NCBI GenBank assembly: GCA_029880775.1
Contig: JAOUNV010000128.1
Location: forward strand, 1 to 6,375
DNA: 6,375 nucleotides
Direction of reading: 5' to 3'
From: Nitrospinota bacterium
GTDB lineage: Bacteria; Nitrospinota_A; UBA7883
Part shown: piece after piece, positions 1 through 4,924 of the stretch
Layout of the letters: each line of letters begins with the position of its first letter
Numbering within the stretch: the first letter of the stretch is position 1
The notes under the pieces: model-generated
Seen by the model: only the letters and a program-made list of their open reading frames with translations
What the model was told of the DNA's origin: nothing
Databases searched by the model: none
Position numbers and translations under genes: made by a program

Positions 1-1551
1 CATCTGGCCGGTTTCCGCTCCGCTCTTACCAGGACGCTGAACAATTACGCCACTAAAAACAATCTTTTGAAAAAAGATACAGCGATCACGGGTGAGGATG
101 TGCGCGAAGGATTGACCATGGTTCTGTCTGTGAAGCTTCCCGAGCCGCAGTTTGAAGGGCAGACAAAAACAAAACTGGGTAACGCCGAAGTTCAGGGGAT
201 AGTGGCACAACTGGTGAATGAAAGACTGGGAAGATTCTTAGAAGAGAATCCCAAAGAAGCAAGAACAATAATCTCCAAAGCCACACTGGCCGCCCAGGCG
301 AGGGAAGCGGCCAGACGGGCCAAGGAATTAACCCGGATGAAAAGCAACTTGGAGGGTTCACTGCTACCGGGCAAGCTGGTGGCCTGCCAGGAGAAGGATC
401 CGGCCAAGTGCGAGATATTTATTGTGGAAGGGCAGTCCGCCGGAGGGTCCGCCAAGCAGGGACGCGACAGCGCCATACAGGCTATTCTGCCGCTTAAAGG
501 CAAGATACTGAATGTGGAGAAGGCTAGGTTTGACAGAATGCTCTCCAGCGATGAGATTAGAGCTCTGGTAATGTCGATTGGCACAGGTATAGGAAAAGAT
601 GAATTCGATATAGGTAAGCTGCGATACCATAAAGTCATCCTGATGACAGACGCCGATGTCGATGGATCGCACATCAGGGCTCTTTTGCTCACCCTTTTCT
701 TTCGCCATATGGAGGAAGTTATAAGTCATGGATACCTGTATATAGCCCAGCCGCCGCTATACTCTGTGAAAAAGGGAAAGCAGAGCAAGTACATTAAAGA
801 CGATAAGGAGCTGGAGGCTTATTTTTTACAAGTAGGGCTGAAGGATAAGTCGATGTCTATCATCGGAGAAAATGGTGAAAAGGAGATACTCGAAGAGGCC
901 GCCTTGAGGAATGTAGTAGCCAAGATGATCGAGTACAACAGCATGATCGCCGCCCTGGATAAACGAGGCTTTCGCGAAGGGCTGGTGGAGCGGATGCTGG
1001 AGGAGAACATCATGGATAAGGAATTCTTCCTGGACAAAGAGCGGCTGGAGAATTTTCTGGGGAGTTTTTCCAAGGACGATTATGACATGAGCTTGGTGGA
1101 GGATCAGCAGCATGGCGGAATGGCCATCGAATGGTTTAGCAAGGAACATGGCGACAAGAAAAAAATCAATTGGGATATGGTTTTATCACCGGAATACCAG
1201 ATGGCTCATGCCATAGGAAGATTACTTGAAATGTATGACAGGCCTCCCTTTACCATCACCCATAAGAACGAGACAATTACACTGAATACCCGAAAGGAAG
1301 TTATTGACTATGTTTTATCCTCCGCCAAGGAAGGGGTAAACATAAAACGGTTCAAAGGACTGGGCGAGATGGACGCGGAGGAACTGTGGGAGACTACCAT
1401 GAACCCGGCCAGCAGGACTTTGCAACAGGTGAAAGTGAACGACAGCGTGGAGGCGGACGATATATTCACCGTGCTGATGGGTGAGCAGGTCGATCCACGT
1501 CGCGAGTTTATCCAGACTCATGCGCTGGAGGTTAGAAGGTTGGACGTCTGA
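1..1551 (+). CDS. gyrB: DNA gyrase subunit B, 5'-truncated by window start
   Basis: ATP-dependent type IIA topoisomerase subunit that, with GyrA, introduces negative supercoils in the cytoplasm. The frame is open from base 1 to the TGA at 1549-1551 (516 codons). An internal TTG at 67 is not the start, because residues 1-17 already match the GyrB transducer motif HLAGFRSALTRTLNNYA. The QTK loop that contacts ATP is at residues 54-56. The TOPRIM domain spans about 138-255, with catalytic Glu143 and the DxDxD metal site Asp217/219/221. PLKGKILNVEKAR is at 164-176, and the tail motif RFKGLGEM is at 450-457. Numbering runs a constant 281 behind E. coli GyrB through the TOPRIM domain, so roughly 280 residues are missing upstream. 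The long insertion of Gram-negative GyrB is present (about 280-430). Odd point: the usual EGDSAGG reads EGQSAGG (Gln145), and the following GR(N/D)R reads GRDS. GyrB is preferred over ParE because of the NVEKAR motif and the insertion. The TGA overlaps the next ATG by one base. Confidence 0.97.
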   Translation, partial: HLAGFRSALTRTLNNYATKNNLLKKDTAITGEDVREGLTMVLSVKLPEPQFEGQTKTKLGNAEVQGIVAQLVNERLGRFLEENPKEARTIISKATLAAQAREAARRAKELTRMKSNLEGSLLPGKLVACQEKDPAKCEIFIVEGQSAGGSAKQGRDSAIQAILPLKGKILNVEKARFDRMLSSDEIRALVMSIGTGIGKDEFDIGKLRYHKVILMTDADVDGSHIRALLLTLFFRHMEEVISHGYLYIAQPPLYSVKKGKQSKYIKDDKELEAYFLQVGLKDKSMSIIGENGEKEILEEAALRNVVAKMIEYNSMIAALDKRGFREGLVERMLEENIMDKEFFLDKERLENFLGSFSKDDYDMSLVEDQQHGGMAIEWFSKEHGDKKKINWDMVLSPEYQMAHAIGRLLEMYDRPPFTITHKNETITLNTRKEVIDYVLSSAKEGVNIKRFKGLGEMDAEELWETTMNPASRTLQQVKVNDSVEADDIFTVLMGEQVDPRREFIQTHALEVRRLDV

Positions 1552-2327
1552 TGACGAGACGACTGTTATCCCTGATACTGCTGGTGGCTCTGACCACTGC
1601 GGCCGGAGGCGCGTTCGGTCAGGAGCTGATCCCCCCAGGTACCACTTTTGTGTCACCAGAGACTGATACGCAAATGGAGGTGGCTCAAATACCTCCACCA
1701 CGAAAGTATATAGTGGTGATAGATCCCGGCCATGGAGGACTGGATCTGGGTGTGCGAAGCTCCAAAAGTATCCTGGAGAAGAGCGTGGCCCTGAAGTTGG
1801 CTTCCTACATCCGGTCTATGGCGCGCAAATACCCGAACGTTCGTGTGTTTCTGACCAGGGAAGGAGACCTGGAGCGGACCATGATAAGAAGACTGGAGCT
1901 GGCCAACTCGAAGAGGGCAGACCTTTTTTTGAGTATCCACACCGGGGGAGGTTTGGCGCCTCAAACCCGGCCCATGGAGATATTCATAGCCAAAAACAAG
2001 AAAAAAACTGGCGGAGGGGAGTGGGGTTGGCTGAACAGACCGCACAGAAAGGCCAACTATCGCCTGGCCAAAGCCTTGTCTAGAAGGCTGGCTCGGGTAG
2101 ATTCCAAAAGAAAGATCAACATCGTGAAAACTGGCAGGATGATGCTGGAGGGGCTGGCGATGCCAGCGGCGGTGATTGAGCCTCTGGACCTGTCTAATCC
2201 TCAAGACGAAATCTCGCTGGAGGGCAATAAACGCATGCGTGGGATCGCATATGCCATTACCCGGGGGATCATGGATTTTCTGGATGTCAAGGAACCGGTG
2301 GCTGAAACGGTAGCAGCTGATGAGTGA
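1551..2327 (+). CDS. N-acetylmuramoyl-L-alanine amidase, Amidase_3 (AmiC-like) family, exported
   Basis: Zinc hydrolase predicted to cleave the amide bond between N-acetylmuramic acid and L-alanine of peptidoglycan in the periplasm. Residues 1-23 look like a signal peptide (MTRR, then a hydrophobic core, ending GAFG before Gln24). A Pro-rich linker of about 25 residues follows. The catalytic domain runs from about 52 to 245. The three zinc ligands of the family are visible: His61 in DPGHGG, Glu76 in LEKSVAL and His130 in SIHTGG. The catalytic Glu210 sits in AVIEPLDLSNPQDE, matching the family's V-E-x-x-F-x-S-N-x-x-(D/E) motif. Unusual details are SIHTGGG in place of the common SIHANA, a Lys/Gly/Trp-rich loop at 147-160, and no long autoinhibitory insertion as in E. 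coli AmiC. At 258 residues it is a compact single-domain enzyme without a recognisable AMIN or SPOR domain. The ATG is joined to the gyrB stop as TGATG, and the nearest Shine-Dalgarno-like AGAAGG (1534-1539) is rather far, so translational reinitiation is likely. Confidence 0.9.
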   Translation: MTRRLLSLILLVALTTAAGGAFGQELIPPGTTFVSPETDTQMEVAQIPPPRKYIVVIDPGHGGLDLGVRSSKSILEKSVALKLASYIRSMARKYPNVRVFLTREGDLERTMIRRLELANSKRADLFLSIHTGGGLAPQTRPMEIFIAKNKKKTGGGEWGWLNRPHRKANYRLAKALSRRLARVDSKRKINIVKTGRMMLEGLAMPAAVIEPLDLSNPQDEISLEGNKRMRGIAYAITRGIMDFLDVKEPVAETVAADE

Positions 2328-3372
2328 TGACAAGGTGAAAGATTCACTCGAAGATTCCGACGAGTCGGAGACAATAGAATTGGGGCCGGAGGATATGGCG
2401 ACCACCCCTGGGAAATTTAGATTGGGCAAGCTTAAGGATTCTGATGCTCCTATCAATCCTGCTGTAGATTCCTGGAACATGGACAAAAATCCGGAGACGG
2501 AACCCACTGCCAATTACCCGCCTATTCCTAAACCCCTTCCGGTGGAGGAAATAGAGGACGAAGAGGAGCGCTTGCGCCTTCTGCAAAATTTGACCGCCCA
2601 TTCGCCGGGGACAAGGGATATAGATGACGATTCCAAGTCTGCGATGGAAGAGGCCCGTGACGATCAGCCATTGGACGAAGAAGAGGAAGTAGAGGAATTA
2701 GACGAGGCTCCTGATGGTGGGGGTTCCAGATACTTAATACTGATGGGCGCCCTGATCCTGATTGGCGCCATTGTGTGGCTGGTCCCAAACCCAGGATGGC
2801 AGTCGGCCCCGCTGGAGAATACTAACGCGGAGATGGTGGGAGGCGGGCAGACACCGGCGCAAACCCTGGAAACAACCACCGTTTCCTTTTATGTGCCCGA
2901 TCCCAGCCTTTCTGGCCTGGTCACGGCCAGCCATCCCGTAAACCTCCCCCCGGTGCTGGAAAAAAGGATCCAGATTGTATTAACCGAGCTATTTGCCGAA
3001 AAAAAAGCGGCGAATGTCATATTCCCCCAGGGGATGGCGGTTCGAGGTGTGTATATACATAAATCCACAGCCATTATTTCACTAAACGGCTCGTTCCGTA
3101 AAAATTACCACACAGGAGCCTGGACCGAGCTTTTGGCTGTTTACTCCATCGTCAACACAGTGGTGGGGGCCTTTGACCAGGTGAAAAAAGTATTGCTGCT
3201 GATCGACGATGTGGAGGTGGAATTGTTCGTATCCCATATGGACATCAGCGGATTTCTCTATCCGGATAAATCACTGGTGAGGACGGTGAAAAAACCGGTG
3301 AGCAAATCCAAACGTAAAGGCGGCGCCCCAAACAGAGGAAAGGCGCCGTCAACTGGCGGAAAGAATGGCTGA
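2320..3372 (+). CDS. Membrane-anchored GerMN-domain protein with acidic N-terminal region
   Basis: 350 residues in three parts. Residues 1-136 are low-complexity and strongly acidic (including DEEEEVEELDEA at 119-130) and probably disordered. One hydrophobic helix lies at 138-156 (YLILMGALILIGAIVWLV). After a linker, residues about 187-318 resemble the GerMN domain: a VSFYVPD strand, the segment VLEKRIQIVLTELF, FPQGMAVRGVYIHKSTAIISL, then a helix with AVYSIVNTVVGAFDQVKKVLLLIDD, and FLYPD at the end. The tail (323-350) is basic and Gly/Pro-rich. GerMN was named from Bacillus GerM, a spore-envelope/engulfment protein with two such domains; here there is only one, in a presumed non-sporulating Gram-negative. 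I infer N-in topology with GerMN in the periplasm, next to the amidase's substrate. The start ATG overlaps the amidase stop by 8 nt (ATGAGTGA) and has no strong ribosome site, so coupling is likely. The biochemical function is unknown. Confidence 0.82.
   Translation: MSDDKVKDSLEDSDESETIELGPEDMATTPGKFRLGKLKDSDAPINPAVDSWNMDKNPETEPTANYPPIPKPLPVEEIEDEEERLRLLQNLTAHSPGTRDIDDDSKSAMEEARDDQPLDEEEEVEELDEAPDGGGSRYLILMGALILIGAIVWLVPNPGWQSAPLENTNAEMVGGGQTPAQTLETTTVSFYVPDPSLSGLVTASHPVNLPPVLEKRIQIVLTELFAEKKAANVIFPQGMAVRGVYIHKSTAIISLNGSFRKNYHTGAWTELLAVYSIVNTVVGAFDQVKKVLLLIDDVEVELFVSHMDISGFLYPDKSLVRTVKKPVSKSKRKGGAPNRGKAPSTGGKNG
3319..3350 (+). promoter_or_regulatory. GC-rich hairpin just upstream of murI start
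   Basis: GGCGGCGCC at 3319-3327 can pair with GGCGCCGTC at 3342-3350 over nine positions, with one G-U wobble, around a 14-nt loop. Each arm contains the self-complementary hexamer GGCGCC. The 3' arm ends 14 nt before the murI ATG, next to its GGCGGAAAG ribosome site. No U-run follows, so this is not an intrinsic terminator. It lies in the Gly/Pro/Lys-rich tail codons of the GerMN gene. A role in murI translation, ribosome pausing or mRNA processing is inference only. Confidence 0.4.
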
Positions 3373-4168
3373 CGACCGCCCCATTGGTATCTTCGATTCC
3401 GGTATAGGCGGTCTGACTGTATTAAAGGAATTACATCTTCGATTTCCCGACGAGGAGCTTGTCTATCTGGGTGACACAGCCCGGGTTCCCTACGGCAGCA
3501 AGTCTAAAGAGACAGTTGTTCGTTACACCAGAAACAATATCGATTTTCTGGAAGCCGAAGGCGTGAAGCTTGTGGTGGTGGCCTGCAACACCGCTTCCGC
3601 CTATGCTTTGCCGGAGCTGAAAGACCACCAGAGCCCTCCAGTGGTGGGGGTTATCCAGGGGGGGGTGGAGGCTGCGGCTAAACTCACAGGGGGGCGTATC
3701 GGTGTCATAGGCACGGAAGCCACTATCATCTCCAATGTATATCAACAAGCCTTAGCCAGGCTCAGCCCCGGCGTTTCGGTGAAGGCTCGGGCATGCCCCA
3801 TGTTTGTGCCTCTGGTGGAGGAAGGGTGGGTGGATAACGATATAGCAAGAGCGGTGGCCCATCGCTATCTGTCGGATTTGCGTGGGGAGGTGGATACTCT
3901 GGTACTTGGCTGCACCCATTACCCGATGCTCAAGGGGACAATAAAGCAGACTCTGGGGGAAGGAACCCGGCTTATCGACTCAGCGGAGGAGACGGCAAAT
4001 ATGGTGGGGCAGAAGCTTGACCGGCTGGGGATGCGCGCATCCTCAAAGGAGAAACCGCCCAAGGTGCGGTTCTATGTCACCGACTCCCCCAAAAGAAGTA
4101 TGGAAGTGGCTCGCCGGATGTTGGGGCAGATCGACATCCAGGAGGCCGAATACGTGGACATTATTTAA
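3365..4168 (+). CDS. murI: Glutamate racemase
   Basis: Cofactor-independent cytoplasmic racemase converting L-glutamate to D-glutamate for MurD and the peptidoglycan stem peptide. At 267 residues it is full length. The family signatures are present: IGIFDSGIGGLTVL at 7-20 (Asp11, Ser12), YLGDTARVPYGSKS at 34-47, catalytic Cys74 in ACNTAS, catalytic Cys183 followed by Thr184 and His185 in LGCTHYP, and PLVEEGW at 149-155. The usual VIEPG/VIHPG-type segment reads VIQGG (96-100), next to a G8 tract. The N-terminal extension of E. coli MurI, implicated in gyrase inhibition there, is absent; the catalytic domain begins almost at the ATG. The start overlaps the GerMN stop by 8 nt (ATGGCTGA) and is preceded by GGCGGAAAG, an acceptable ribosome site. 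Its position between a GerMN gene and rph recalls the Bacillus racE-gerM-rph cluster. Confidence 0.96.
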   Translation: MADDRPIGIFDSGIGGLTVLKELHLRFPDEELVYLGDTARVPYGSKSKETVVRYTRNNIDFLEAEGVKLVVVACNTASAYALPELKDHQSPPVVGVIQGGVEAAAKLTGGRIGVIGTEATIISNVYQQALARLSPGVSVKARACPMFVPLVEEGWVDNDIARAVAHRYLSDLRGEVDTLVLGCTHYPMLKGTIKQTLGEGTRLIDSAEETANMVGQKLDRLGMRASSKEKPPKVRFYVTDSPKRSMEVARRMLGQIDIQEAEYVDII

Positions 4169-4172
4169 TTAT

Positions 4173-4181
4173 GGAAGTGAT
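4173..4181 (+). promoter_or_regulatory. Ribosome binding site of rph
   Basis: GGAAGTGAT matches eight of nine bases of GGAGGTGAT, the complement of the usual 16S rRNA 3' end, and lies directly before the ATG at 4182. This fixes the rph start. The same reading frame stays open back to 4017 inside murI, but that extension has no homology to RNase PH, and the family's N-terminus (RSDGRAEDETRP) begins here. Confidence 0.7.
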
Positions 4182-4895
4182 ATGAAAAGAAGTGATGGCA
4201 GGGCCGAAGACGAGACGCGCCCTATAACAATAGAGACGGGCGCAGCGCCATACGCGGAGGGCTCTGCCCTGGTGAGCGCGGGAAACACCAGAGTGCTGTG
4301 CGCGGCCTCGGTGGAGGAGGGGGTTCCTCCTTTTTTGAAAGGAAAGGGAAAGGGCTGGGTGACGGCGGAATACGCTATGCTGCCCCGTGCCACCCATACA
4401 CGAGGCGCCAGGGAACGCAGAGGCGCAGGGGGCCGGACCATGGAGATTCAACGTCTGCTGGGGAGGAGCATGCGCGCGGTGGTGGATATGGCAAACCTGG
4501 GGGAGCGGACCGTGATCATAGATTGTGATGTGCTGCAGGCAGATGGGGGAACCCGCACTATGGCGGTGACCGGGGCCTTTGTGGCCATGCGTCAAGCGAT
4601 GGCGGGGATGGTGGAGCAGGGGAAGATAGCGCGGAATCCTGTTATAGATTTTGTGGCTGCTGTGAGCGTGGGGATGGTGGATGGCGCCTGGGTGCTGGAC
4701 CTGCCCTACGAGGAGGACAGCCGGGCGGATGTGGATATGAACGTGGTGATGACCGGCGGTGGCAAGTTCATCGAGGTGCAGGGTACGGCGGAGAAAACAC
4801 CCTTTAGCAAGGACGAAATGGATCGAATGCTCGACTTGGCGACCGGGGGAATAAAAAGTATAATTGCGCTGCAGCGTTCCGTGCTGGGCGTATAA
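4182..4895 (+). CDS. rph: Ribonuclease PH
   Basis: Phosphate-dependent 3'-5' exoribonuclease that trims tRNA 3' ends in the cytoplasm, working as a hexamer (trimer of dimers). At 237 residues it is full length for the family. The sequence follows the RNase PH pattern throughout: RSDGRAEDETRP at 3-14, SVEEGVPPFLKG at 43-54, GWVTAEYAMLPRATHTR at 58-74, GRTMEIQRLLGRSMRAVVD at 84-102, and the phosphate-binding ADGGTRT at 120-126 with Arg125. The catalytic-site acidic residues Asp179 and Asp185 are in the EEDSRADVDMNVVMTG segment, and EVQGTAE is at 198-204. No key residue is missing. It lies 13 nt after murI, consistent with the same transcript. The common downstream partner rdgB (ITPase) is not here; an unrelated membrane gene follows instead. 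The SVEEGVPPF codons form a terminator-like hairpin (4313-4336), probably incidental. Confidence 0.97.
   Translation: MKRSDGRAEDETRPITIETGAAPYAEGSALVSAGNTRVLCAASVEEGVPPFLKGKGKGWVTAEYAMLPRATHTRGARERRGAGGRTMEIQRLLGRSMRAVVDMANLGERTVIIDCDVLQADGGTRTMAVTGAFVAMRQAMAGMVEQGKIARNPVIDFVAAVSVGMVDGAWVLDLPYEEDSRADVDMNVVMTGGGKFIEVQGTAEKTPFSKDEMDRMLDLATGGIKSIIALQRSVLGV
4313..4336 (+). other. Terminator-like hairpin plus T6 inside rph
   Basis: GGAGGA at 4313-4318 pairs perfectly with TCCTCC at 4325-4330 around a six-base loop (GGGGGT), directly followed by six Ts (4331-4336). This has the shape of an intrinsic terminator, but it sits in codons for the conserved SVEEGVPPFL motif, near the 5' end of rph. Translating ribosomes would normally mask it. 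The stem is short and the tract ends at G4337, so coincidence with the protein motif is the simplest explanation. Confidence 0.3.
4836..4864 (+). promoter_or_regulatory. Candidate sigma-70-type promoter for the spermidine-synthase-like gene
   Basis: TTGGCG at 4836-4841 (four of six consensus bases) and a perfect TATAAT at 4859-4864 are separated by exactly 17 nt. Transcription would begin near 4871, giving a leader of about 54 nt before the GTG at 4925. It lies in the last codons of rph. Position, spacing and the perfect -10 box support it; the rph codons there (LATGGIKSII) constrain the bases, so chance is possible. Confidence 0.45.
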
Positions 4896-4912
4896 AAACG
4901 AGTACATTGTAT

Positions 4913-4917
4913 AGGGA
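4913..4917 (+). promoter_or_regulatory. Ribosome binding site deciding the GTG start at 4925
   Basis: AGGGA lies seven bases before GTG 4925, good Shine-Dalgarno spacing. An in-frame TTG at 4907 has no comparable site, and no in-frame ATG occurs before the first transmembrane segment, so GTG 4925 is preferred. Confidence 0.6.
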
Positions 4918-4924
4918 TAGCAAA

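Noticed and set aside
1924..1930. T7 run in the amidase gene as a terminator
   Set aside because: No convincing stem precedes it; the run encodes part of DLFLSIH, a conserved segment.
1653..2513. 286-codon open frame on the minus strand across the amidase/GerMN junction
   Set aside because: It is antisense to two well-supported genes, its protein has no recognisable motif and is unusually rich in Ser, His and Gln, as expected for a reverse-strand shadow.
2590..2624. TTGACC ... TATAGA promoter-like pair inside the GerMN gene
   Set aside because: The spacer is 23 nt, too long for a sigma-70 promoter, and no gene start lies suitably downstream.
4017..4181. Upstream extension of rph to an ATG at 4017
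   Set aside because: It would overlap murI by about 150 bases, adds residues with no RNase PH similarity, and the ATG at 4182 has an excellent ribosome site.
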